Part shown: piece after piece, positions 30,963 to 41,677 of the stretch
Position numbering within the stretch: the stretch's first letter is position 1
Layout of the letters: each line of letters opens with the position of its first letter
Source of the DNA: Shewanella glacialimarina
GTDB taxonomy: Bacteria > Pseudomonadota > Gammaproteobacteria > Enterobacterales > Shewanellaceae
Assembly (NCBI RefSeq): GCF_020511155.1
Contig: NZ_CP041216.1
Span: forward strand, 1,674,001 to 1,738,000
Reading direction: 5' to 3'
DNA: 64,000 nt
Notes under the pieces: model-generated
What the model was told of the DNA's origin: nothing
Databases searched by the model: none
What the model saw: only the letters and a program-made list of their open reading frames with translations
Program-made: the position numbers and the translations under genes

Positions 30963-30993
30963 ACTGCAGCCTAATGGCTGCAGTTTTGTTTTG
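30963..30993 (+). terminator. Terminator after the M23 peptidase gene
   Basis: ACTGCAGCC-TAAT-GGCTGCAGT, 9-bp perfect stem, followed by TTTGTTTT. Confidence 0.85.
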
Positions 30994-31055
30994 GGCTGTC
31001 ATTAGTTGCATTCTCGAACTCAACAAAGTCATCGATATCGAGTTAATAACCTAAC

Positions 31056-31088
31056 GGCTAGCGGTTGTTTAAGTTGGCGCTAGCCTTT
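31056..31088 (+). terminator. Hairpin upstream of the DUF481 gene
   Basis: GGCTAGCG / CGCTAGCC (31056-31063, 31078-31085), 8 bp with a 14-nt loop, followed by only TTT. It may be a second, backup terminator. The stem is the same as that of the focA terminator (3927-3960). Confidence 0.5.
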
Positions 31089-31153
31089 AAAATGTCAGCA
31101 AATTATAGTTTTATTGCAGTTCACAAGTTAGCTGCGGCCAATGGAAAATTCAC

Positions 31154-32278
31154 ATGATCCGCTCTTCAAACGTAAAGCGAACCTTCAAGCCGTTAGCTTT
31201 TACTTTTTTTAGCTATTTAGTTAGTACCAATGTCGCTGCGCAAACGCCAGCAGAACAACAAAATGTGCAAAATCAATTTACTCCCATGCAGGTTAATGTA
31301 CCAGTGGGAGACAAGTATGATTGGTTACAGTTAAGCAGTAATGAGTTGCTGAAAGGTAAAATTAGAAACCTTTATGGCGATAAGCTTGAATTTAAAAGCG
31401 ACCAATTGAATACTCTTACGGTGGACTGGGAAGATGTTATCGTGTTGCAAAGCCGTGGCGAGGTGAGTATAGGTTTTACTGATTTGTCGACCAGAACCGG
31501 GCGTCTACTTATCCAACATGGACGAGGTTATCTTGATGGTGTGCAATTTGATGTCAATGACATAATGACTATTATTTCAGGTAAGCAACAGGAAGCTAAT
31601 TACTGGTCTAGCAATGCGTCATTGGGGGCAAATTTGCGTTCAGGCAATAATGAACAAATCGATTATTCAGCCAAAGCAAGAATGAGTCGAAGAACAACTG
31701 AGTCCCGTTTTAGAACTGATTACCTGGGTAATTACAGTAAATCTGGCGGAGAAAACACCACTAACAATCACCGTGTAAACAGTTTTTTTGATTGGTTTTT
31801 TTCGAATCAATTCTTCTTAAGGCCAGTATTTGGTGAGTATTATACCGATACTTTTATGAATATTTCATCGCGTTTGACCTTAGGTTCTGGTGTCGGTTAT
31901 AGCATCATAGATAACTCTAGAACAGAGTGGAATGTCAGTGGCGGTCCTGCATACAATATTACACGCTTCAATGAGGTTGAACTGGGTGAAGATGATTCCG
32001 ATAAAAGTGGCACAATAGTGTTAGGCAGTACTTTTACCACTGAACTAACTGACTCAGTTGATTTTAACGCTGACTATAGAATGCAGTTTGGTAACCAAAA
32101 CTCTGGTGGGTATACTCATCATGCTGTGGCGGGAGTATCAGTAGAGTTGACGGATTTGTTTGATCTTGATCTCTCGTTAGTTTGGGATAGAATAAGCATT
32201 CCTCGAGCCGAAACCGATGGCACTATCCCTGAAAAAAATGACTTTCAGTTAATTATCGGTTTTGGTGTGGATATTTAA
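31154..32278 (+). CDS. DUF481 family outer-membrane protein
   Basis: A 374-aa exported protein with a signal peptide (LAFTFFSYLVSTNVAAQ, cut near residue 30). The first part (about 55-155) is a small beta domain often seen before DUF481 (LLKGKIRNLYGDKLEFKSD). The DUF481 barrel (about 165-374) has alternating strands (SLGANLRSGNNEQIDYSAKA, GGPAYNITRF) and ends in F-I-I-G-F-G-V-D-I. It resembles E. coli YdiY; function unknown. It stands alone between two minus-strand blocks. Confidence 0.87.
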   Translation: MIRSSNVKRTFKPLAFTFFSYLVSTNVAAQTPAEQQNVQNQFTPMQVNVPVGDKYDWLQLSSNELLKGKIRNLYGDKLEFKSDQLNTLTVDWEDVIVLQSRGEVSIGFTDLSTRTGRLLIQHGRGYLDGVQFDVNDIMTIISGKQQEANYWSSNASLGANLRSGNNEQIDYSAKARMSRRTTESRFRTDYLGNYSKSGGENTTNNHRVNSFFDWFFSNQFFLRPVFGEYYTDTFMNISSRLTLGSGVGYSIIDNSRTEWNVSGGPAYNITRFNEVELGEDDSDKSGTIVLGSTFTTELTDSVDFNADYRMQFGNQNSGGYTHHAVAGVSVELTDLFDLDLSLVWDRISIPRAETDGTIPEKNDFQLIIGFGVDI

Positions 32279-32318
32279 GTGTTGTAGGATCAAAATGTTA
32301 GTAATTGCCAATGAGCCG

Positions 32319-32960
32319 TTAAGCATAGGGTAATTGTCCCACTTCTTCGGCAACCAGCCATACCCGCATATCAAATTCCAGTTGGTGATAATCTGCCAAC
32401 ATAAAAGTACATAACTGATAAAAGGCTTTGTTATGTTCTTTTTCACGTAAATGGGCTAATTCATGCACCACTACCATTTGCAGTAATTCAAAAGGAGTGT
32501 GTTTTAAGCGAGATGAAATACGAATTTCATTTTTTGCTTTAACTTTATGTCCTTGGCGACGATTAACATAGGAATGTAATCCAAGTGCATGATGACTTAG
32601 GTTAATTTTTTCGTCAAAAATGACTTTCGATAGCGGGTCTGATTGGCGCATATGAGTATTTTTCAACGCAATTGCCATGTCATATAGTGCTTTATCTGTA
32701 CGAATATCATGCTTTTTAGGGTAGCGGCTTAAAAAATGTTCGCCAAGTTTATTATTATCAACTAATTCAGCTATTTGGCTGATAATTTGAGGATTATAAC
32801 CAGACAGATAGCGCATCGCACTGCGCTCACTTTGTTGCTTTTTAACGTCATCGCTGGTGATGAGTGTGCTTATGTCTATTTTGGGCTTTAATGCTTGGCT
32901 AGTAGACTTTAATTGCATTTTAGGTGGAGCAGTTAGTTTTTTTGATTTAGAGTTTGTCAT
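32319..32960 (-). CDS. YgjP-like zinc metallopeptidase-domain protein
   Basis: A 213-aa protein with the YgjP/WLM-type metal site HELAHLREKEHNKAFY (about residues 164-179): HExxH plus a third His. A long basic, Ser-rich N-terminal region (about 1-60) precedes the domain and is unlike compact YgjP proteins. E. coli YgjP has been described as a UTP-related hydrolase, but the motif looks peptidase-like; I keep the function open. It lies downstream of the DUF3010 gene with a strong inverted repeat between them (32978-33026). Confidence 0.82.
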   Translation of the reverse strand: MTNSKSKKLTAPPKMQLKSTSQALKPKIDISTLITSDDVKKQQSERSAMRYLSGYNPQIISQIAELVDNNKLGEHFLSRYPKKHDIRTDKALYDMAIALKNTHMRQSDPLSKVIFDEKINLSHHALGLHSYVNRRQGHKVKAKNEIRISSRLKHTPFELLQMVVVHELAHLREKEHNKAFYQLCTFMLADYHQLEFDMRVWLVAEEVGQLPYA

Positions 32961-32977
32961 AAGTGTTTTTAAGCGCT

Positions 32978-33026
32978 GCTTTTAGCGTTATCTCCATTGA
33001 GTGTGATGACAGATAACGCTAAAAGC
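32978..33026 (-). repeat. 16-bp perfect inverted repeat between DUF3010 and ygjP-like genes
   Basis: Arms GCTTTTAGCGTTATCT (32978-32993) and its exact complement (33011-33026), 17-nt loop. The stem is far longer than needed for a terminator and no T run follows, so an RNA processing or stabilising hairpin, or an operator, is possible. Confidence 0.7.
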
Positions 33027-33052
33027 TCAGCCCTGAAAATGTCAACTCGGAA

Positions 33053-33490
33053 TTAAACTTTACCGAATATCAATCGGTTATGATGCACATAAGCGACATC
33101 GAATGCATTTAGCTGAACGCGTTTTAAATCTAAAGAATCAAAGTCAACTTGCGGTGGATTACGCTTTAGCTGCTCTTTAATAGTTAATGGTGAAATCATC
33201 ACCACTGGCAGTTCGGTAATTTGAATCGCCGCTTCTAATTTAAAGCTTGTTGCGCTGCCAGCAAACTTACCTTTTTGTTCACGTTCAATAATCGCGATTT
33301 GGTCAATCTTGTAGTCTTCCATTAGCTTATGAAAAGCAAAATGAAACTCACGCAGAGACTCTGTCGATGCCGAATCTGACACCGCAAATGATACTTTACG
33401 ACAACTCGGCACATTGAAGGTTTCACCTTCATAGCTAAGTAAACTGATGATGGCCTCGCCACCTTTTAACTCTACACCACAAACTTTCAT
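33053..33490 (-). CDS. DUF3010 family protein (RNase H-like fold)
   Basis: A 145-aa protein of the DUF3010 family, which resembles RuvC/RNase H-like nucleotidyl folds: N-terminal strand KVCGVELKGGEAIISLL, then FHFAFHKLMEDYKIDQIAIIERE-KGKFAGSATSFKLEAAIQ (residues about 50-90). The acidic residues E7, E64 and E66 may stand for a catalytic set, but this is inference. The start ATG has AAAGGA about 8 nt upstream. Function unknown. Confidence 0.85.
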   Translation of the reverse strand: MKVCGVELKGGEAIISLLSYEGETFNVPSCRKVSFAVSDSASTESLREFHFAFHKLMEDYKIDQIAIIEREQKGKFAGSATSFKLEAAIQITELPVVMISPLTIKEQLKRNPPQVDFDSLDLKRVQLNAFDVAYVHHNRLIFGKV

Positions 33491-33554
33491 GTTTATCCTT
33501 TCCGCATTTCAATGAGTGACCGCATGATACTTTAACCGGCGTGTCACTTAATAA

Positions 33555-34910
33555 TTAGTCTTCACTGTCACTGATTTTTTGTTCAATAATCACAATGGGT
33601 TTCGCTTTACGGCGCATTGGCGCATCGCCAACGTCTATGCCGGTAATAAATGTTTTGTCGCGCTTAGGCACAGCTTTAGCTTTTTGCTTAGCTTTAGCCT
33701 TAGCTGCGACTTTGGTTTCAGGTTTGTCTTTGGCGGCTTTAGTTCCCGCTTGCTGACTTAAGCCTGAAAACTTTGCTGGTAAACCGTCAACCGAGGTAAA
33801 TTCAAAGTTTTTGCGTAAAAATGACTGCACTTGTAAAAAGCTTTGCCAGTCTTTTGGCCCCACTAATGAAACTGCAATACCTTTAGCGCCAGCACGACCA
33901 GTACGGCCAATACGATGGACATATTCTTCAGCAAATTTTGGCATATCAAAGTTAACAACTAATGACACGTTAACTAAATCTAGCCCTCTAGAGGCCACAT
34001 CAGTAGTGATAAGAATTTGCTGCTGGCCACGACTAAATTGATCCATAATTTGGTTACGGGCATTTTGTTTTAGCTCACCGCTTAATGCTGCGGTAGAAAA
34101 ACCCTGTTCAGCTAACAGCGTGGCTAAACGGTCTGTGTCTGAGCGAGTTGCGGTAAATACAATGGTTTGCTTGTGTTCTGGCTGCTTCAATAAGTGGCTT
34201 AACAGTGCTTGTTTGTGATCTAAATGATCTGCAAACAGCATTTTTTGTTCAATATCTTTGTGTTCAGCATAACTGGTGCCAATGGCCACATGGCTTGGAT
34301 TCTTCAATAATGTGGCGGCAATATCGTTAATGCTTTGATGATCTAAGGTGGCAGAAAACATCAAGGTTTGACGACGTTTATGATCAGCTGCTTCATTAAT
34401 GGCTTTCAGTTGTGGTGCAAAACCTAGGTCCAACATGCGGTCAGCTTCATCAAGAACAAGTAATTCAAGGCCATTTAAAAATAAGTGACGTTGCTCAAGA
34501 TGATCAACAATTCGACCCGGAGTTGCCACAATAAAGTGTGGGTCACGGGACAAGCCTTTGGCTTGGTCGTTAAAGTTTTCACCGCCCAAAATACTGATAG
34601 CTTTGTATTGGGTATTGGCAACCAGTAATCTGAGTTGACCATATACTTGCTGAGCAAGCTCTCGAGTCGGCAATAAAATCAGCACGCGAGGATCTTTTTT
34701 CGACAGCGCTCTGCTGGAAATAATCCGCTGCATCGCAGGCAGTAAAAACGCTAAGGTTTTCCCTGAGCCAGTTTTCGATGATGCCATCAAATCTTTACCC
34801 GCTAGGGCAATAGGTAAGGCTTGTTCTTGGATCTCGGTTGGGTCAGTAATACCCATATGCTTCAAACTATCTAACAAGCGTTTATCAAGCGAAAAATCAG
34901 AAAACTGCAA
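33555..34910 (-). CDS. rhlE: DEAD-box ATP-dependent RNA helicase RhlE-type
   Basis: Unwinds RNA in ribosome assembly and mRNA decay. The 451-aa product has the Q motif (FSDFSL... ITDPTEIQEQA), Walker A ASSKTGSGKT, PTRELAQQ, VLDEADRML, SAT, and the C-terminal domain motifs IATPGRI and HRIGRTGRAG. It ends in a basic Lys/Ala-rich tail (about 370-440). I start at TTG 34910: AGGGG lies 8 nt upstream and the product begins MQFSDFSLD. A TTG at 34940 gives a longer frame but overlaps the -10 box. Confidence 0.92.
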   Translation of the reverse strand: MQFSDFSLDKRLLDSLKHMGITDPTEIQEQALPIALAGKDLMASSKTGSGKTLAFLLPAMQRIISSRALSKKDPRVLILLPTRELAQQVYGQLRLLVANTQYKAISILGGENFNDQAKGLSRDPHFIVATPGRIVDHLEQRHLFLNGLELLVLDEADRMLDLGFAPQLKAINEAADHKRRQTLMFSATLDHQSINDIAATLLKNPSHVAIGTSYAEHKDIEQKMLFADHLDHKQALLSHLLKQPEHKQTIVFTATRSDTDRLATLLAEQGFSTAALSGELKQNARNQIMDQFSRGQQQILITTDVASRGLDLVNVSLVVNFDMPKFAEEYVHRIGRTGRAGAKGIAVSLVGPKDWQSFLQVQSFLRKNFEFTSVDGLPAKFSGLSQQAGTKAAKDKPETKVAAKAKAKQKAKAVPKRDKTFITGIDVGDAPMRRKAKPIVIIEQKISDSED

Positions 34911-34941
34911 AGGTGGATCCCCTAAAAAATAATAGCCCAAT

Positions 34942-34971
34942 ATTATAGCTGGATAAGCTTGCTATAGCCAA
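34942..34971 (-). promoter_or_regulatory. sigma70-type promoter of rhlE
   Basis: Minus strand TTGGCT (34971-34966), 18 bp, TATAAT (34947-34942). Transcription would start near 34935, leaving a leader of about 25 nt to the TTG start at 34910. Confidence 0.6.
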
Positions 34972-35058
34972 TAATGACTTGCTTGTTTATGCTAATAAAG
35001 CACTTGGCTAATAAAGCCTGATTATTAACGTTTAAAAGTGACCCTATGGAGTATATAA

Positions 35059-36024
35059 ATGGCACCAGTTCAAGCCTCACCACAGAAAAAACCGATTATC
35101 GGATTGGCATTGGGCAGCGGTGCAGCTAAAGGTTGGGCGCATATTGGTGTGCTTGAAGGCTTAGCTGAATTAGGCATTTATCCGGATAAAATTGCTGGCT
35201 GCTCTGCTGGCGCACTGGTTGGAGCGGCATATGCCAATGACAGTCTAGCAGAACTTAAAAGTTGGGTGTGCGGCTTTTCAAGTTGGGATGTTATTGGATT
35301 AATGGACATTAGTTGGCGTAAAGGTGGGCTGATTAGCGGTGAAAAAGTATTTGACGTTATGTCTACTCATATTGGCGCTGTTGATATTGAAAACTTGAAA
35401 CGTCCCTTTGCAGCAGTTGCAACGGATTTGTATTCTGGCCAGGAAATTTGGTTTAAAGAAGGCTTACTGCGCAATGCCGTCAGAGCATCTTGTTCGATGC
35501 CAGGCTTTTTGCCGCCAGTACAACAAAATGGCCGTTGGTTAGTTGATGGTGCTGTGGTTAACCCTGTGCCAGTCTCATTATGCCGCTCACTTGGTGTCGA
35601 TATTGTCATCGCTGTTGATTTGAACGGTTATTTACGCAAGCAAATGCAAGTTTTACCTCAGCAAGTCAGTAGCTCTGAGCCTGTGTCAGATAAACAGCTT
35701 GATTCAGATGAAGAGCAGCCTGACTTAGGCTTTATGGATTTATTGGGTAAGGGCAAAGACTATATCACTAGTTTGAGTGACAAACTGTCGCTTGGCACTA
35801 AGTCACACCCTGGAATGCTAGCGGTAATGTCACAGTCAATGGATATTTTAGAGCAGCGTCACAAGCGCTCTCGGTTAATGGGCGACCCACCGGATATTTG
35901 CATTATCCCCAATGTTTCCGATATTGGTACCATGGAGTTTCATCGTGCAGATGAAGCGATTGCAGCAGGCAAAAAAGCAGTTGAAGATATCGCGCATTTA
36001 ATTCAAGCATCGCTTAAAAACTAA
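35059..36024 (+). CDS. rssA: Patatin-like phospholipase RssA
   Basis: A 321-aa patatin-family serine hydrolase. The oxyanion loop is ALGSGAAKGWAHIG (about 16-29), the nucleophile elbow GCSAG (about 47-51) and the catalytic Asp in VDGAVVNPVP (about 170-179), so the Ser-Asp dyad is complete. A variable acidic insert (about 195-230) and a C-terminal helical part follow. The natural substrate is unknown. The start ATG has TATGGAGTATATAA before it. Single gene. Confidence 0.9.
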   Translation: MAPVQASPQKKPIIGLALGSGAAKGWAHIGVLEGLAELGIYPDKIAGCSAGALVGAAYANDSLAELKSWVCGFSSWDVIGLMDISWRKGGLISGEKVFDVMSTHIGAVDIENLKRPFAAVATDLYSGQEIWFKEGLLRNAVRASCSMPGFLPPVQQNGRWLVDGAVVNPVPVSLCRSLGVDIVIAVDLNGYLRKQMQVLPQQVSSSEPVSDKQLDSDEEQPDLGFMDLLGKGKDYITSLSDKLSLGTKSHPGMLAVMSQSMDILEQRHKRSRLMGDPPDICIIPNVSDIGTMEFHRADEAIAAGKKAVEDIAHLIQASLKN

Positions 36025-36135
36025 TCTGAAAATGTTGCCCCTAAGCTAGCTTGATTCCTTTGAACAAGCGCTAATAAGTGGATTGTTGGAGTTCACAACA
36101 TAAATTTTATTTGCTTCCCCTTAGCGTGAAAAATG

Positions 36136-36149
36136 ATGATCTAGATCAA
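36136..36149. promoter_or_regulatory. FNR-like site upstream of nrdD
   Basis: ATGATCTAGATCAA matches the FNR consensus TTGATnnnnATCAA at nine of ten positions. It lies 102 bp upstream of the nrdD start, suitable for activation by FNR (EtrA in Shewanella) without oxygen. Confidence 0.7.
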
Positions 36150-36177
36150 CACGGTCAGTGACAATTTAACGCTTAAT

Positions 36178-36224
36178 ACACTACATATAGTGTTTTGTAT
36201 TTTTCGTATACCGATATATAGATT
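36178..36224. promoter_or_regulatory. Pair of NrdR boxes upstream of nrdDG
   Basis: Box 1, ACACTACATATAGTGT (36178-36193), matches ACACWATATATWGTGT with one mismatch. Box 2 (36209-36224), TACCGATATATAGATT, keeps the ATATATAG core. The starts are 31 bp apart, i.e. three helix turns, the spacing known for NrdR boxes. NrdR represses nrd operons when dATP/ATP is high. Confidence 0.75.
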
Positions 36225-36250
36225 TGGTAGCGTTAAGGGAGAGGCTGGTT

Positions 36251-38367
<2,117 letters not shown>

Positions 38368-38368
<1 letters not shown>

Positions 38369-38841
38369 TGTTTTATAGCGCATATTACAGTGTTGATGTG
38401 ATTAACGGCGAGGGCACTCGCTGTACCTTGTTTGTCAGTGGCTGTGAGCATGCCTGTAAAGGCTGCTATAACCAACTAACCTGGCGAACAGATGCCGGAC
38501 ATGTATTTACCCAAGCCCTAGAAAACGTCATTATTGCTGATTTGAATGACACCCGCATTCGTCGTAAAGGCTTATCCTTAAGCGGTGGCGACCCTTTGCA
38601 TCCTGGTAATATTACTGCTGTGCTTAAGTTGGTGAGGCGAGTGAAAACTGAGTGTGTTGGCAAAGATATTTGGTTGTGGACTGGCTATAAGCTAGCAAAT
38701 TTAACCCTTGAGCAACAAGCTGTTACCGCATTGGTAGATGTATTGATTGATGGTAAGTTTGAACAGTCTTTGGCAGATCCAGCTCTAAAATGGCGCGGCA
38801 GTTCAAATCAGGTTATATATCGATTAAATAGCGCCACTTAA
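38368..38841 (+). CDS. nrdG: NrdD-activating radical SAM enzyme
   Basis: A 157-aa radical SAM protein that forms the NrdD glycyl radical using SAM and a [4Fe-4S] cluster. The cluster motif is CEHACKGCYN (CxxxCxxC, about residues 26-35), followed by LSLSGGDPL (SAM-binding GGE-like element) at about residue 70. The N-terminus YYSVDVINGEGTRCTLFVSGC is typical of NrdG. It is translationally coupled to nrdD. Assignment is firm. Confidence 0.95.
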
Positions 38842-38863
38842 ATAAAAGCATTTAATAAAGGTA

Positions 38864-39748
38864 CTATTTAGCACTGTTTACTGTGGTTTTTACGCTATTT
38901 CCTCCGGTGCTTTTGGCTTGATACATAGCTTGATCAGCATGTTGTATTAGTTGTTGCTCATTATCACCATTTTCAGGGTAACGTGCTAAGCCAATGCTAG
39001 GGGATAACTGTAAAACCAACTCATCAAACTGATAAGGTTTATCGAGTTCGGAGCGAATATTTTCTGCAATAACAAGCACTTTATCAAATGACTCAATATC
39101 ATTTAATATCACCAAAAACTCATCGCCACCAAAACGCCCAACGGTGTCAGATTTTCGCACACAATTGTGTAAACGCTGAGCAATACTCTTTAACATTTTG
39201 TCGCCGACAAGGTGTCCATAGTTATCATTTACATGTTTAAAACCATCAATATCAATGAACAATAAGGATAAATGTGTTCCACCTCGGCGTGCTAATCCTA
39301 GCGAAGCCTGTAAGCGTTCAAATAATAATGCTCTATTGGGTAATTGTGTTAAAGGATCATGTCCAGCAATATAATGAAGCTGTTGTTCCATTTGTTTACG
39401 TTCGGTAATGTCATGGGCAATTGCGATTCTAAATTGATGCTCTTCTGACCAGCGTGCAGACCAAAGAATATCAATAACTTTGCCGTCTTTACGCACCCAA
39501 CGATTTTCAAAACGACGTTGATTCTCACCACTGATAAGTGTTTCAACAACTTGAAGCGTTTTGGCTTCATCTTCAGGGTAAACAAAGTCAATAATTGGCT
39601 TATTGATAACTTCATTTGGCGAATATCCAAATATATCTTCAAACGCAGCGCTTACAAATACAAAACAGCCACTTTTATTCACAATACAAACAGCATCGAG
39701 CATTAAATCCATCACATCTTTAAGTGCAGCTAGGTCAATGGTCTTCAT
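38864..39748 (-). CDS. PAS-GGDEF diguanylate cyclase
   Basis: A 294-aa protein with a PAS domain (about residues 8-118, including the PAC motif RRFENRWVRKDG and HDITERK) and a GGDEF domain (about 125-290). The active site GGDEF is intact (207-211) and the inhibitory RxxD site is present (RKSD, 198-201), so c-di-GMP feedback is expected, unlike the cyclase at 8181-9413. It has no membrane segment, so it senses a cytoplasmic signal. It faces nrdG tail to tail with 22 bp between. Confidence 0.9.
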   Translation of the reverse strand: MKTIDLAALKDVMDLMLDAVCIVNKSGCFVFVSAAFEDIFGYSPNEVINKPIIDFVYPEDEAKTLQVVETLISGENQRRFENRWVRKDGKVIDILWSARWSEEHQFRIAIAHDITERKQMEQQLHYIAGHDPLTQLPNRALLFERLQASLGLARRGGTHLSLLFIDIDGFKHVNDNYGHLVGDKMLKSIAQRLHNCVRKSDTVGRFGGDEFLVILNDIESFDKVLVIAENIRSELDKPYQFDELVLQLSPSIGLARYPENGDNEQQLIQHADQAMYQAKSTGGNSVKTTVNSAK

Positions 39749-40182
39749 AATATCTATCTCAATAATGTCGTTCTGTTTTTTGTAGATTTTGAGTTGCTGG
39801 GGTCAAAATTTTAAATGCAAACTGTTTACTAGAACCCTTGTAAGTATGCACTGACTTTCTACTGCGTCATTACATATTCATGTATAGCTAGCCGTTATTC
39901 GAAACATCTTGCATAAACTAAAGCAAAATGGATATTTAAATGCCAATCAGCCTTAATGAGAAAGTGTATGATATAGTGAATAGAGTTAGCTATGTTATTG
40001 ATTTTAATGAATTTTATATTATAAACATAAGAAGTAAAGCTATATTATTAAAGTATAGTGTACGAATTGGTGTTTCTTATCATGTTGTATGTAAAATGTC
40101 GATTATATAATAATTTGAGCTAAAAATCTGTTGTCGACTCGCCGATATTGCTATTTGATTAATAATAATTTACGACACGCTT
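39749..40182. other. AT-rich intergenic region
   Basis: No clear gene, terminator or repeat. A 56-codon plus-strand frame at 39940-40110 has a weak GGAT site and an Ile/Tyr-rich product; I consider it probably chance. Confidence 0.4.
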
Positions 40183-40398
40183 ATGAAGTATTTATCAGGT
40201 TTATTTTTGTCACTTTCATTGCTGATTTTAGGGGGCGGTCTTTCATTTTATGGCATTACCTATGGCAATGAAATTATGGGAGAGGTTGCAGAGATGCCTC
40301 CGCATTTTGGCGTTGGAGTTAATCTTGTTTTTTTAGGATTAATATGCGGCGCGATCCGAGCTTTGCTAACTTGGCTACAAAAGCGCAAGAGTACATAA
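40183..40398 (+). CDS. Small two-helix membrane protein
   Basis: A 71-aa protein with two hydrophobic helices (about 5-27 and 44-64), a short periplasmic-type loop (NEIMGEVAEMPPHFG) and a basic tail KRKST. No family is recognised. A hairpin at 40436-40460 follows. The Shine-Dalgarno site is poor, so expression is uncertain. Confidence 0.55.
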   Translation: MKYLSGLFLSLSLLILGGGLSFYGITYGNEIMGEVAEMPPHFGVGVNLVFLGLICGAIRALLTWLQKRKST

Positions 40399-40435
40399 AA
40401 AATCATTATTTGATAAGTTATAGTTAATGATCGGA

Positions 40436-40466
40436 AATAGCCTGTTTAAGACAGGCTATTCCTATT
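40436..40466 (+). terminator. Hairpin after the small membrane protein gene
   Basis: AATAGCCTGT-TTAAG-ACAGGCTATT, 10-bp perfect stem, followed by CCTATTA. Strong stem, weak T run. Confidence 0.65.
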
Positions 40467-40487
40467 ACTAACGTTGTTGGTTTTTAT

Positions 40488-41142
40488 ATGAACATATACG
40501 ATAAAATAATCAGTACAGTTACAAGTTCGTTAATATTATCGACCATGGCATTTTCAATTAATGCAGAACAAAGTGTGCTAAATATAAGTGAAAAAAGTTT
40601 CACCAATATCAGAAAAATGACTCCAGTACGTCACTTTTATGTTGATAATTTACTCGGCAATATAGATGACACATTAGCGGCAGCAAATGCGCCCTAAGGG
40701 GCTATTTAACCCGTTGGTTCTATAGTGCAATTGGTACCTACTGAAGCTATGGTAAAGCGAGAAGCCGGTACCTTTTCTGCTACAGGTGATTGGGAGTTTT
40801 TTAATTAGTCGTTGAGGATCAAGGGTCTACTATTGCAAAGCTGGGCTTGTCGATGTAAACAATCGTTTCGGGGATAATTGCTTTATTTGTCACTTACCCG
40901 CACGCGATAAATGGGACTTTATTTGTGAGTCTAATCATGGCTGCGAACCTATTTCAATCGACCATAGTATGACAGGAGCATTGCAGTGTTCCGATCGCCC
41001 GTTGGGCGAAAGCGAACCTGAGCAGGGTGATACTGTTGCGCTGCTAAAATTAAACGCTATGGTCACAATGGGTATTGTTATTAAATGGGTAAAGACCTTT
41101 TTTAACTTTAACATTATGATATCTTTATTTAAATATACTTAG
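40488..41142 (+). pseudogene. Decayed secreted heme-binding (cytochrome-like) gene
   Basis: The first 69 codons read as a signal peptide (about 11-27) and LNISEKSFTNIRKMTPVRHFY, then stop at 40695-40697. The same frame continues past that stop and a TAA at 40707-40709 with QLVPTEAMVKREAG (from 40731) to a third stop at 40806. Protein-like sequence then shifts frame at about 40805 (LVVEDQGSTIAKL) and again at about 40845 (VDVNNRFGDNCFICHLPAR). That last part holds CxxCH, a c-type heme site, and then NHGCEPISIDHSM. Two nonsense changes and two frameshifts show it is no longer functional. The overall plan resembles small cytochrome P460-like periplasmic proteins, but that label is tentative. Confidence 0.75.
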
Positions 41143-41677
41143 TCGTTAATACCGAAAGTCTCTTTCGTGAGGGGGAGATGACATTAATACCGTTAGTAAT
41201 ACTTCATCCTTCTATTAATCTCAGCTTCATTTTAAGCTTATTTCATTTGTACCTACTTTCTCAACACGATTGGTACAAATCATATTCATGTCATTGGGTT
41301 AGTTATTTTTAGTTCATTTTTGGTATATATTAGTGCTTAATGATATATTAGGTGGGTAAAAGTCTTGCTTGTTTCACTAAATATCTCGCGATCTTCAATG
41401 TTATTCACTCTTAATCTTCTGTTTTAGTTAATAAAATAAATTACTACCATAACTTTCTCATCATCCGTTTTTTTGTGTGTTAATTGCTTTTATTGAGTCA
41501 ATTATATTTTAGCTATTGTTTGGGTTTTTACCTCAGCAATCCATAGTGCATCCACATATGGAGCCTTATATCAGTCTAAAAACACTATTTTGAATAAATA
41601 TTGTGCAATTTAAAGTTTGTGTTATTTTAAAATTAGACACAACAAATAATTAACAATACTGTGATAAGGGTGTGGAC
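41143..41677. other. Upstream region of the chitin operon
   Basis: 535 bp, AT-rich, between the decayed cytochrome gene and the first chitinase. It holds the inverted repeat at 41245-41280 and the AAGGG ribosome site at 41666-41670. No recognised chitin-response operator was found by eye. Confidence 0.45.
41245..41280. repeat. 9-bp perfect inverted repeat upstream of the chitin operon
   Basis: ATTTGTACC (41245-41253), 18-bp gap, GGTACAAAT (41272-41280). The 27-bp separation of arm starts is near 2.5 helix turns; it may be a regulator-binding pair or a hairpin left at the end of the pseudogene transcript. Confidence 0.45.

Noticed and set aside
39940..40110. 56-codon plus-strand frame in the gap before the small membrane protein
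   Set aside because: Weak ribosome site and Ile/Tyr-rich product as expected from AT-rich non-coding DNA.
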